A DNA stretch of 64,000 bases, taken from the NCBI RefSeq assembly GCF_002873335.1, contig NZ_MCUW01000004.1:177309-241308 (forward strand), given 5' to 3'. Source of the stretch: Vibrio sp. 10N.286.49.B1. Its GTDB lineage: Bacteria; Pseudomonadota; Gammaproteobacteria; Enterobacterales; Vibrionaceae. Position numbers and translations under genes: made by a program. Shown here in pieces: positions 53,566-62,454 of the stretch; positions within the stretch are counted from its first letter, which is position 1, and each line of letters opens with the position of its first letter. Under the pieces are notes generated by a model. It worked only from the letters and a program-made list of their open reading frames with translations, was not told the DNA's origin and did no database searches.

Positions 53566-54432
53566 ATGAACGACAAACTCTCCACATCCGCTCTTGCCAA
53601 AAGCCGAGATATCATCGCCAAAGACTTATTCACGACACTAAAACGTGCCGGTTACGTATCGTGGCATGAGTCAAAATGGTTACTGACCGACATCGGCAGT
53701 CGTTTTGGTGGAGAGTATCGTGACAGTGAGAAATACGGACGTTTTATTGTCTGGCCAAGTAATCTCATCATTGATGACACCCTCATCTCAGACGCCCACC
53801 TAAACGCAACACAGGTCGGGGATTATTTCTCCATGCCGGCAAAGAAAATCAACTTACTACTTAGTGAATTAGGTTGGATAAAACGCGACGGCAGCCAGTG
53901 GCTTGCGACAACGAGTGGCCTGCGGGCCGGTGCATTACAACGTTCAGACGCCGATAAAAATGTCGCCTTTGTTATGTGGCACCCAAGTGTGTTACGCAAT
54001 AAAAGACTCAAGCAATCGGTCGTTGAGTTTAAAGGCAGTGACGCCGACAACCACTCTACCGACCGTTCATTCTCACGCTTTAAGCAAAAATTCTCCGCCA
54101 AGCACCGCACACTCGATGGCCACTATGTGCAATCAAAAGGCGAGCTTATTATTGATAATTGGTTGTACATGGGAGGAGTACTGCACGCCTACCAGCGTCA
54201 GTTGCCGATTGAAGACGATGTCATCAGTGATTTTTATCTGCCCCAAGGGAAGGTCTACATTCAATTTTGGGGTACCGACAACGGCACGGTTGAAGCGAAA
54301 ATAATCGAAAAAACACGCCAGCTTTATCACGACCATAATTTCGAACTCATTGAGGTTTACCCTGATGATCTCGAACAACTCGACACGGTATTACCAATTA
54401 AATTACGACCGTTTGGTATCAAAGCTTACTAA
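53566..54432 (+). CDS. Putative PD-(D/E)XK-fold protein with helix-turn-helix-like N-terminus
   Basis: A 288-residue protein downstream of thiE (11-bp gap, AAGGA before the ATG). The N-terminal half has two short repeat-like units, each with a W-L-x-T-x-x-G pattern (WLLTDIGSRFGG and WLATTSGLRAGA), like antirepressor-type winged helices. The C-terminal part resembles PD-(D/E)XK nucleases: SKGELIIDNWL (E193), ISDFYLP (D222), then VYIQFWG, where the usual catalytic Glu is Gln (Q233). It may be an inactive or altered nuclease fold. Some databases call similar Vibrio proteins glycerol kinase, but no kinase motif is visible here. Confidence 0.55.
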   Translation: MNDKLSTSALAKSRDIIAKDLFTTLKRAGYVSWHESKWLLTDIGSRFGGEYRDSEKYGRFIVWPSNLIIDDTLISDAHLNATQVGDYFSMPAKKINLLLSELGWIKRDGSQWLATTSGLRAGALQRSDADKNVAFVMWHPSVLRNKRLKQSVVEFKGSDADNHSTDRSFSRFKQKFSAKHRTLDGHYVQSKGELIIDNWLYMGGVLHAYQRQLPIEDDVISDFYLPQGKVYIQFWGTDNGTVEAKIIEKTRQLYHDHNFELIEVYPDDLEQLDTVLPIKLRPFGIKAY

Positions 54433-54461
54433 TTGGGCTCCGCGAATCTAAATAGCAATGG

Positions 54462-54980
54462 TTAAAACAGGCACATACAATCCTGACGACTATGCTCACC
54501 AGAAATCATATAAGGTGTCGCGGCTAACACGGTCATTGGCTTTGAATATTGGTTATGATTTTCCTTCTGAACCACAATTGGCTTAGCTAAGATTCGTAAA
54601 AAAGAATCATGATATCCAGGAAGTGCACGTAGCTTTGCCTGTGCACGCTTTGCATCGCGGTATTGTTTATACGGTCCCACTAGGCATCGGTGCCCTTGTG
54701 TTTCAGCCTTTAGCCATACATTATCTCCAACTGTCGTTGCGATGCTCTGTAAGAGACGTTGGGACGGCTCATGCTTTAAAAAACCACATTGCAACCAATA
54801 TGCTTCGTCATGTAGCGAGCTCTCGACAGGCCCCCACACCCCTTTTCCTATTGGACATTGTGTGTCCAATATCATCCCCTGAGACCGCTCATTCTCTGAT
54901 GCAACGCAGACCGACGGCTCAGCACGTAGCGTTGCAATATTTGCCATCAGTATCACTATGACTAGTCCTAACTTCCACAT
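54462..54980 (-). CDS. SPOR-domain-like exported protein
   Basis: A 172-residue protein with a signal peptide (GLVIVILMANIATLRA-EPS). A SPOR-like fold at about 58-135 shows WLQCGFLKHEPSQRLLQSI and GHRCLVGPYKQYRDAKRAQAKLR, the typical first and last strands of a peptidoglycan-binding SPOR domain. Cysteines in both segments could pair. It is convergent with the nuclease-fold-like gene; the function is unknown. Confidence 0.75.
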   Translation of the reverse strand: MWKLGLVIVILMANIATLRAEPSVCVASENERSQGMILDTQCPIGKGVWGPVESSLHDEAYWLQCGFLKHEPSQRLLQSIATTVGDNVWLKAETQGHRCLVGPYKQYRDAKRAQAKLRALPGYHDSFLRILAKPIVVQKENHNQYSKPMTVLAATPYMISGEHSRQDCMCLF

Positions 54981-55149
54981 ATTCGAACCTCCTATTTAGA
55001 GAGCCTAGAAGAGCACTAAGACTTGTCAAAAAATGAACGATGTTTTCTTCAGATTAGCGTTAGCTCACAAAGAAATTGTTGAATTCACTTTAAAATATCG
55101 TGTAGTTAATGTTAACGACTGATTTTATTTGCTTTTGAAGGATCAAAAC

Positions 55150-56607
55150 ATGATGAAAACGCGTCAATGGCCCCCCTTTTTAGTTTTTACCTTTTTGGCC
55201 AGCTTGCTCTTCAGTACCACTACTTTCGCCTCTGAAACTAGCACTATACACGCCCTAGATTTGACACAATCGACAATTGGTTACGCCGCATTGCTGATAT
55301 TTGGTCTCGCGTATGCGCTCGTAATGATGGAAGAATACCTAAAACTCCGAAAATCTAAGCCCGTCCTGTTAGCCGCAGGGATTATTTGGATCATGATTGG
55401 ATTTGTTTACAAAGAATTTGATCAGATCGATGTTGCCAAAGCAGCACTCGAACACAACCTACTTGAATACGCCGAATTATTATTGTTCTTGCTTGTCGCA
55501 ATGACTTACATCTCCGCAATGGAAGAAAGGCGGCTCTTCGATGCCTTACAATCTTGGATGGTCGGTAAAGGGTTTAATTTTCGAACGTTATTTTGGCTGA
55601 CAGGTATTCTCTCGTTTTTTATCTCACCTATCGCTGATAACCTCACCACCGCCTTATTGATGTGCGCCGTGGTACTCAAAGTTGGAGGAAGCAATTTAAA
55701 ATTCGTTAATATTGCTTGTATCAACATCGTCATTGCCGCTAACGCTGGCGGTGCATTCAGCCCGTTTGGTGATATTACTACGCTAATGGTTTGGCAAGCT
55801 GGACACGTCTCTTTTTCTGAGTTTATGCCACTGTTCATACCCTCTGTGATTAACTACCTTATCCCCGCGGTCATCATGTCTTTCTTTGTGCCTAAGACAC
55901 AACCTGACGCCGTACACGAGCACATTGAGCTCAAACGTGGGGCGTTCCGGATAGTGGGGCTGTTCATTTTAACCATAGCAACCGCTGTCGCCTTTCACGC
56001 GGTTCTGCACTTCCCACCCGTCATCGGAATGATGATGGGCCTGTCGTATTTACAATTTTTTGGCTTCTATTTACGCAGAACTTTACCCGTCTCTATCGCT
56101 AAAAAGAAAGCGATGGCCATCGCCAACAACGATGATGCCGCGCTTAAGCGATTAGGGTCTATCGTGCCATTCGATGTTTTTCGTCGCGTATCCCATGCCG
56201 AATGGGACACCTTGCTGTTTTTCTATGGCGTGGTCATGTGCGTGGGAGGACTGAGTCTACTTGGGTACCTTAGCGTGGTCTCTGAAATCATGTACACGCA
56301 ATGGGATCCAATATGGGCGAACGTGATGGTGGGCATCCTCTCTGCCATTGTCGATAACATCCCCGTGATGTTTGCTGTTCTGACGATGAGCCCAGAACTT
56401 TCAAGCGGCAACTGGTTACTCGTTACCTTAACCGCAGGCGTCGGCGGCAGCTTACTTTCTATTGGCTCCGCTGCTGGCGTCGCTTTAATGGGCGCCGCAC
56501 ATGGAAAATATACCTTCTTTGGGCACCTAAAATGGGCACCTGTTATTGCACTAGGGTATGCGGCGAGTATTTTGGCTCATTTGAGTTTGAACGGTCACTT
56601 ATTCTAA
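55150..56607 (+). CDS. nhaD: NhaD-type sodium/proton antiporter
   Basis: A 485-residue inner-membrane antiporter. It has an N-terminal signal-like span and about eleven to thirteen further spans. NhaD/ArsB-family landmarks are SPIADNLTTALLMCAVV, ANAGGAFSPFGDITTLMVW and ILSAIVDNIPVMFAVLTM. It exports sodium or lithium in exchange for protons and supports salt tolerance, as expected in a marine organism. AAGGA lies 7 bases before the ATG at 55150, so an upstream TTG at 55129 is rejected. Confidence 0.93.
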   Translation: MMKTRQWPPFLVFTFLASLLFSTTTFASETSTIHALDLTQSTIGYAALLIFGLAYALVMMEEYLKLRKSKPVLLAAGIIWIMIGFVYKEFDQIDVAKAALEHNLLEYAELLLFLLVAMTYISAMEERRLFDALQSWMVGKGFNFRTLFWLTGILSFFISPIADNLTTALLMCAVVLKVGGSNLKFVNIACINIVIAANAGGAFSPFGDITTLMVWQAGHVSFSEFMPLFIPSVINYLIPAVIMSFFVPKTQPDAVHEHIELKRGAFRIVGLFILTIATAVAFHAVLHFPPVIGMMMGLSYLQFFGFYLRRTLPVSIAKKKAMAIANNDDAALKRLGSIVPFDVFRRVSHAEWDTLLFFYGVVMCVGGLSLLGYLSVVSEIMYTQWDPIWANVMVGILSAIVDNIPVMFAVLTMSPELSSGNWLLVTLTAGVGGSLLSIGSAAGVALMGAAHGKYTFFGHLKWAPVIALGYAASILAHLSLNGHLF

Positions 56608-56661
56608 CCTTGTATGTTCGCTCGAACCGTTGTTGACCCTTCCTGATATGGATTGACACTT

Positions 56662-56692
56662 AAAGGGCCTCGCTAACGCGAGGCCCTTTTTC
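56662..56692. terminator. Bidirectional terminator
   Basis: AAGGGCCTCGC pairs with GCGAGGCCCTT around TAAC, with T-tract. It ends nhaD and the convergent DUF962 gene. Confidence 0.93.
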
Positions 56693-56718
56693 TAATAACT
56701 GGTTCATAAATTTGAGTA

Positions 56719-57153
56719 TTATTTCTGTCGAAACACCCAAATTGGCCCAATCAGTAAAAACTGAACATCATCAAAAAAGGACGGTTTCTTTCCTTCTATT
56801 TTATGCCCCACAAACTGCAGAACCCATAATAAAACAAACAACACGCTCGACACTGGCAAAATGGGTATGCCAAGCAGCGTGAGAAATGAGATAACGGCTA
56901 TGCACGCCATGGTGAAGACCAGCATTTGAATCAACACTGTACTTGACAATTTTGCATAGAAAATCATCACAGGTACCATCACAATCCATATCCAATTCAT
57001 CTGAAAGCCCCCGATTGAAAATTGGGGTAATGACCAAATCAGCCCGACAATCGACAAATAAATACCCGGCACCGCTATTTTATGAATTTTCCGATTGGTC
57101 TCATGTTGATGGCTTTCACCATAAGCACTCAGCCACTCTTGTAATGATTTCAT
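56719..57153 (-). CDS. DUF962/Mpo1-like membrane protein
   Basis: A 144-residue protein with four membrane spans. The Mpo1 family pattern is visible: an N-terminal His-containing segment (ESHQHETNRKIHKIAVPGIYLS) and a C-terminal VGHKIEGKKPSFFDDVQFLLIGPIWV. The yeast relative Mpo1 is a 2-hydroxy-fatty-acid dioxygenase; the bacterial role is unknown. The candidate metal-binding His residues are kept. Confidence 0.9.
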   Translation of the reverse strand: MKSLQEWLSAYGESHQHETNRKIHKIAVPGIYLSIVGLIWSLPQFSIGGFQMNWIWIVMVPVMIFYAKLSSTVLIQMLVFTMACIAVISFLTLLGIPILPVSSVLFVLLWVLQFVGHKIEGKKPSFFDDVQFLLIGPIWVFRQK

Positions 57154-57493
57154 GAATGTCCTCTAATCCCTTTTTACAAATCAGCCCATTTTCCTAATCT
57201 CTTTTGGAATTATTACTCTAGAACATAAACCGGCTCTTTGCCCATCTGCTTTAATCATTCACTCATGCCACAAATAACACCAAATAGATTTACACTGTAA
57301 ACCCCTTGCAGCATAAGGCTCTGGTTTCAAAATTATTGCCCCTCCCCCTTTTCCACTACTTATCTTGGCTTTAAAAAATCAAGAACTTAACGTTATTTAG
57401 ACCTTGGTCTAGTTAAACAAATGAGTACTCTCCGTTATGATACTTAACCGATAATTTTTACTAATCCAAGACCTAAAGATAAAGGGGTTCTCA
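57154..57493. other. Non-coding stretch between divergent genes
   Basis: It holds the promoters of the DUF962 and isochorismatase-type genes; nothing specific was recognised. Confidence 0.5.
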
Positions 57494-58030
57494 ATGTTAG
57501 ATCAGGCGAAGACGCAATTAATGATTATTGATGTACAGGGCAAACTAGCTCAGATTATGCATCAAAAAGAGTCCCTATTTTCGAATTTAAACAGCCTGGC
57601 ACGAGCCGCAATTTTGATGGATCTCCCGATTGTCTGGGTAGAGCAAATTCCAAACAAACTTGGCTCAACCATACAAGAGATCGCAAGCGAATTACCCAAT
57701 AGAAAGGCAATGGCTAAAAGTAGCTTTAGCGCATGGGGTGAAAGCGCTATTCGCGACAGTATTGATAGCAATAAAAAGCAGATATTATTGGTCGGCATCG
57801 AGGCACACATTTGTGTGTATCAAACGGCGATGGACTTATTGGCACAAGGCTTTGAGGTACATCTCGTAACCGATGCTATTTCATCTCGAACCGCAGAAAA
57901 TAAAGCACTCGCCATCCAACGCCTAGCGCGAGAAGGCGCCACACTCACTTCGACAGAAATGGCCTTATTTGAGCTGCAAAAGGTCGCCGAAGGCGATCAA
58001 TTTCGAGCGTTATTAACATTGATTAAATAG
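57494..58030 (+). CDS. Isochorismatase-family cysteine hydrolase
   Basis: A 178-residue hydrolase. The catalytic triad is in place: Asp in LMIIDVQGK, Lys in AMAKSSFSAW and Cys in GIEAHICVYQT. The family includes nicotinamidases and YcaC-like hydrolases; the substrate is unknown. The stop overlaps the end of the convergent MocR gene by 8 bases. There is no shared terminator between them. Confidence 0.9.
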   Translation: MLDQAKTQLMIIDVQGKLAQIMHQKESLFSNLNSLARAAILMDLPIVWVEQIPNKLGSTIQEIASELPNRKAMAKSSFSAWGESAIRDSIDSNKKQILLVGIEAHICVYQTAMDLLAQGFEVHLVTDAISSRTAENKALAIQRLAREGATLTSTEMALFELQKVAEGDQFRALLTLIK

Positions 58031-59504
58031 CGACCAACAACTCATAGTAAAGCATAGAAAGCTGTTTGATACATGGCGATATATCATCCATCGGCGCATT
58101 TCCAAAACCCAACACCAATGCGCCTTGTTTGCGAGGCGAGATATGCTTCCCTGTTACCTTGTCTTCTTTAGGCTCATAAAAACACAGCGGACGAACAATT
58201 ATGTCTATTTCGTTGGCTCGCCTAGATAATTCTTCTTCGTCCACTCCGCTATGCCATTGAACCGTAGTATGCAGCCCAGCGGCTTGAGAAATGACGCTCC
58301 AGTCACCTGAAAAATGGTCTTCAATCGCACGCGTCATTGCCTGACACTTGTCTTCATAAACACGTCGCATTTTTCTAATATGACGCACTAAACTGCCTTC
58401 TTCAATAAAGTCGGCCAACCCCGCTTGAATATGACTAGGAGTATCTCCTGTTAGTGCATCTTTGATTTCCAGACACTTAGCCACTAGATGTTCAGGCACC
58501 ACCATATAGCCCACTCGCAATGCGTTAAACATCACCTTACTCATGGAGCCGATATAGATAACTTGCTGTGCTGCATCCGCTTTTGCCGCCAACCCTTGCA
58601 TGCTACTAAAAGGGCGGCTATCAAACTGGAACTCGCTGTCATAGTCGTCCTCTATGATCCAGCTTTCGTTCTTTTTAGCCCACTCGATCAGTTGCAATCT
58701 TTGCGCAGTATTCAGTGAGTAGCCCATTGGATATTGGTTACTTGGCGTTAGATAAATACCCGACGCTGATTTAGATAATACCGCCTCCAAATCTAAGCCG
58801 TCTTTTGCTGTCGCATCAACATAATCATAGGCGATAGAGAACAGATCTAAGACTTTAACAACTTGGCGATATCCCGGTCGCTCAACCAAAAAATGACGCA
58901 GTGAATGTGCGTTCTCACTTTGAGTGGCCAGTAACGCAATAGCGATGGATTGTTGCGCCCCCGATGTAACAATAATTTGGTCGGCGCTGCATGCGACGGA
59001 ACGGCTGCTGGATAGATAGCGAGCTAACGCGTCTCGAAGTGTCAGTAACCCCTGTAAATCTTGATTACCTAACAGCGACGTTCGTCCAGCGTGTCTTTGT
59101 AGACAGCGTTGCCACTGCTTATCTGGAAATAGCGACAAGTCTGCAATACCGGGAGAAAATAAGCCATTACTTGGTGCACGACTCGTTCCCAACATGGATT
59201 CAGCAGGTGAAGAGTGAGCAGAAAGAAAACGGTCTGGCAACGCCACTGCAACAAAGAAACCCGCCTTTGGTTTGGCAATCAAATACCCTTCAGCCACCAG
59301 CTGATCATAGGCTTGTATCACCGTATTCCGGCTCACTTTGAGCTCAATCGCCATATTTCGTGTTGAGGGCAGTTTCGCTTCTGATATCCAATGCCCTTGA
59401 AGTATCTTCTCTCTGATTTGCTCAAATAAGCTGCGTTGAAGCGTCTGTTTTTGCGTCGATAACGTAATATCACCAACATCAATCTCACTCACCTTTGGAT
59501 CCAT
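58023..59504 (-). CDS. MocR/GntR-type PLP-dependent regulator
   Basis: A 493-residue fusion regulator. The GntR winged helix is at about residues 22-90 (LPSTRNMAIELKVSRNTVIQAYDQL), followed by a fold-type-I aminotransferase-like domain. Hallmarks are GAQQSIAIALLAT, IYLTPSNQYPMG, DDYDSEF and the PLP lysine in YIGSMSKVMFNALRVGYM. MocR proteins sense PLP or amino acids. It is divergent from a PNPOx-like gene with only 80 bp between them, which suggests direct control. The ATG has AAAAGG immediately before it, an unusually short spacing. Confidence 0.93.
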   Translation of the reverse strand: MDPKVSEIDVGDITLSTQKQTLQRSLFEQIREKILQGHWISEAKLPSTRNMAIELKVSRNTVIQAYDQLVAEGYLIAKPKAGFFVAVALPDRFLSAHSSPAESMLGTSRAPSNGLFSPGIADLSLFPDKQWQRCLQRHAGRTSLLGNQDLQGLLTLRDALARYLSSSRSVACSADQIIVTSGAQQSIAIALLATQSENAHSLRHFLVERPGYRQVVKVLDLFSIAYDYVDATAKDGLDLEAVLSKSASGIYLTPSNQYPMGYSLNTAQRLQLIEWAKKNESWIIEDDYDSEFQFDSRPFSSMQGLAAKADAAQQVIYIGSMSKVMFNALRVGYMVVPEHLVAKCLEIKDALTGDTPSHIQAGLADFIEEGSLVRHIRKMRRVYEDKCQAMTRAIEDHFSGDWSVISQAAGLHTTVQWHSGVDEEELSRRANEIDIIVRPLCFYEPKEDKVTGKHISPRKQGALVLGFGNAPMDDISPCIKQLSMLYYELLVAI

Positions 59505-59584
59505 CCTTTTGTATTAATTGGCCCTAATAACAGTACCAGATTTCAATTACTTTTGTTACATCACATGGATTGAGGAATAAAAGT

Positions 59585-60244
59585 ATGCTTTCACAGACTA
59601 AACGCACAGAGATAAAAAAAGGCAGTCACAAAGCGGTGTTAGAACAACAAGCGCTCTACGATATTATTGATGAATCGCTTATCGCCCATGTCGCCATCAC
59701 TGATGAAAACGGGCCTGTGGTCATACCGATGTTGGCGTGGCGTTTAGACAAACGAGTATATATCCACGGAGCAAAAAACAGCCGCTTGTTACGCTCATTA
59801 AAATCGGGACAGGCAACCTGCTTAACGTTTACGCTATTTGATGGCTGGGTGTTAGCTCGCTCAGCTTTTCACCATAGCGCACACTATCGCAGTGCGATGA
59901 TATTTGGCACGTTTACTTCCGTTGAGGATAAACAAGACAAAGATAGAATACTCAATCACTTCATCGAGCATATTGCACCCGGACGGACGAATGAGGTAAG
60001 ACTGAGCAACGATAAAGAGCTGGCAGCAACGGATTTGTTGGCGATTGAATTAACAGAGGCCTCTGTCAAGATTGGCCGGCATGGAGTCAATGATGACGCT
60101 TGTGATATGGACGTGAAGGTATGGGCTGGTATTTTGCCCTATCGGACGGTTATTGGCCCTCTGGAACCTTGCGACGACCTCAACCCCGAGATCACCGCAC
60201 CCAATTATCAGCAAGCTTATGCCGGCCGTTGGCATAGTGATTAA
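59585..60244 (+). CDS. FMN-binding PNPOx-like protein
   Basis: A 219-residue split-barrel protein of the pyridoxamine-phosphate-oxidase-like group. Visible are GSHKAVLEQQALYDIIDESLIAHVAI-type opening (residues about 13-38), HGAKNSRLLRSLKSG for FMN/phosphate contact, and CLTFTLFDGWVLARSAFHHSAHYRSAMIFG. GAGGA lies 8 bases before the ATG at 59585. It is the likely target of the divergent MocR regulator. The enzymatic role is unknown; many members are putative flavin reductases. Confidence 0.85.
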   Translation: MLSQTKRTEIKKGSHKAVLEQQALYDIIDESLIAHVAITDENGPVVIPMLAWRLDKRVYIHGAKNSRLLRSLKSGQATCLTFTLFDGWVLARSAFHHSAHYRSAMIFGTFTSVEDKQDKDRILNHFIEHIAPGRTNEVRLSNDKELAATDLLAIELTEASVKIGRHGVNDDACDMDVKVWAGILPYRTVIGPLEPCDDLNPEITAPNYQQAYAGRWHSD

Positions 60245-60512
60245 TAGGCCGTAGCAACGATGATGTGCCGTGAAAGTACTATGCGGTTCATCATCGAACA
60301 ACATTCGCCACTTCATTATTGTTCAAGGCAAGCGTTGTCATTGAATCTCTACAGTGACGTGAAAAGATAGTCCTAAATATGCGACGAATGCCAAACTGTT
60401 ACACTTCTTTACGCATCAAGCGTTGCCACTATTGATGCAACACATGAGACAATCTGAGAGAGCCTGAGAGAACGGGCTACATTTTTTTTGTGGTCAATTA
60501 ATAGGAGTCAGT

Positions 60513-61583
60513 GTGACGAATAACAAGATAGTGAGCAGCTTTGAACTTGCCAGAATTGTTGCTTTAATTGCTGTTATATCTATCCATAGTCAGCTTTTTT
60601 TGACTCATAGTTTCATTAACGATGAGCCTTGGCTCAACTACATCACGAATCAAGCGGCTCGCTTTGCCGTTCCGCTATTTTTCATTATTGCTGGCTATTT
60701 GATACAACCTAAACTTAACGACAAGCCTTATCAAACCACCAAGAGTTACAGCTATCCTCTTATGATGATCTGGTTGGTATGGAGCGTCATTTGTCTTGCA
60801 ACCCCATTCAATTTTACTGTTGTTGCCGAGCATGGCTATCTCGCAGAAAGGATGGGGTATTGGGGCTACTTATTACAAAACCCGCTCAATACACTGTTTG
60901 AGGGCGGCTTAGTTCACCTCTGGTTTATCCCCTCTTTATGCTTAGCTGTGTTAATGATCGCGTGGTTTGTTGATAATCATTGCCGCACACTCTTGATACC
61001 GTTCGCCGCTATTATTTATGCGTATGGTCTTATTGCAGGCAGTTATCAGGTTATCACTCAAGACGAGACCGCTATTTTCACCCGTAATGGCCCGTTTATT
61101 AGCTTTCTAATGGTGTCTATTGGGTTTGAGATTCGACGTCGAAACTGGTACATGTCATCAAAAAAAGCACTGCTTCTCGCTATGCTTGGAATGACTATCC
61201 ACTTTGCTGAGGCATTTTACTTACACCCATTAGGGCAAGAGTTTAACAGCAACGATTTTCTTGCTGGCACCCCATTTTGGGCAACCGGTATTTTCTTCTG
61301 GTTACAGAGTAAGCCGAACCTAGGTAACACACCTATTGTCCATAAGCTCGCTAAGCTTGTACTGCCGGTCTACGCTGCTCATTTGCTCGTCACAATTGGG
61401 TTTAATAACCTTGCCGGCCTTTATGGCATGGAATATATGGCAAGAGATGCAGTGGTTTTCTTTGGCACCGTTTTGGTGACGCCAATCTTGGTGTGGCTTC
61501 TCGAAAAAACGCCGCTGTCGACCCGCTCATTTAGGAAGCAAAAACAAGTGTTACCTACTAGCACTTGTACCACTCCTGAATAA
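60513..61583 (+). CDS. Acyltransferase-3 family membrane protein
   Basis: A 356-residue protein with about ten spans. Family markers: ELARIVALIAVISIHSQ (the conserved R and H of the catalytic region), FAVPLFFIIAGYLI, and HLWFIPSLCL. Relatives (OafA, WecH) O-acetylate sugars of surface polysaccharides. The start is GTG with AGGAG 5 bases before it. The gene has no glycan neighbours in the window, so the substrate is open. Confidence 0.9.
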   Translation: MTNNKIVSSFELARIVALIAVISIHSQLFLTHSFINDEPWLNYITNQAARFAVPLFFIIAGYLIQPKLNDKPYQTTKSYSYPLMMIWLVWSVICLATPFNFTVVAEHGYLAERMGYWGYLLQNPLNTLFEGGLVHLWFIPSLCLAVLMIAWFVDNHCRTLLIPFAAIIYAYGLIAGSYQVITQDETAIFTRNGPFISFLMVSIGFEIRRRNWYMSSKKALLLAMLGMTIHFAEAFYLHPLGQEFNSNDFLAGTPFWATGIFFWLQSKPNLGNTPIVHKLAKLVLPVYAAHLLVTIGFNNLAGLYGMEYMARDAVVFFGTVLVTPILVWLLEKTPLSTRSFRKQKQVLPTSTCTTPE

Positions 61584-61625
61584 CTGATAGAAAGTGGCCA
61601 ACTTTCCTGTTTGGTCACTTTTTCT

Positions 61626-62351
61626 ATGAATACATCCCCCTCTCTCGAGCACATCCTCAATACACGCCGCTCCGTTCGTAAATACGATATGAAGGCAAAT
61701 TTCGACCATCAAGCGGTGCAGAAGTCATTAGAACTTGCCACACTAAGCCCTAACAGCAGCAACATGCAGATGTGGGCATTTCACCGCGTGATCAGTGAAA
61801 AAAAGCGCCACCAGCTTGCTGACATTTGTATGGGGCAAAACGCCGCAAAAACGGCTAATGAACTGATTGTTGTCACCGTAACACCCAACATTTGGAAACA
61901 ACGCGCGGAAATGAACGCAGAAACAGTGAGGGCTGCGTTTGCAGGGCGTGAAGACAACACCACTAAACGTGCCTTAAAATACTACGACTCACTGATCCCG
62001 ACACTGTACAACAACGACAGAGTCGGCCTAAGAGGCATCGCTCGTAAGCTATACACCTCGTGGATAGGCCGCAAAAAACCGATGGTGCGCGAAGTGAGCA
62101 AAGAAGATGTACGTGTGTGCTTACACAAAAGTGCGGCGTTGGCCTCAATGACATTTATGCTGTCGATGCGCGAGCAAGGTTATGATACTTGCCCAATGGA
62201 AGGATTTGACTCTCGTCGTGCCAAGCAGTTGCTAGGGCTTGATGAGCGCCACGAGATCACCATGATCATCAGCTGTGGGGTTGGCGCTCAAGATGGTGTA
62301 TATGGGGAACGACACCGTGTACCCATGTCTGAGGTCGTATTTGAGCACTGA
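61626..62351 (+). CDS. Nitroreductase family protein
   Basis: A 241-residue flavoprotein. The FMN-binding pattern is NTRRSVRKYD at residue 13, then TLSPNSSNMQMWAFHRVI, and a C-terminal YDTCPMEGFDSRRAKQLLGL. It is larger than the FRase I-type protein at 11946 and belongs to another subgroup. The ATG at 61626 is used; an upstream in-frame start at 61611 is not favoured. It follows the acyltransferase gene by 42 bp on the same strand and may share its transcript. Confidence 0.87.
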   Translation: MNTSPSLEHILNTRRSVRKYDMKANFDHQAVQKSLELATLSPNSSNMQMWAFHRVISEKKRHQLADICMGQNAAKTANELIVVTVTPNIWKQRAEMNAETVRAAFAGREDNTTKRALKYYDSLIPTLYNNDRVGLRGIARKLYTSWIGRKKPMVREVSKEDVRVCLHKSAALASMTFMLSMREQGYDTCPMEGFDSRRAKQLLGLDERHEITMIISCGVGAQDGVYGERHRVPMSEVVFEH

Positions 62352-62454
62352 TATCTAACAGCAGATATCGGCGCGGTCCTGTCGATATCTGCTCCGGCAA
62401 CACTTACTATTTCTTGGTACCCACCTATCCCGGCCCCCATGACGCCACCTCGAA

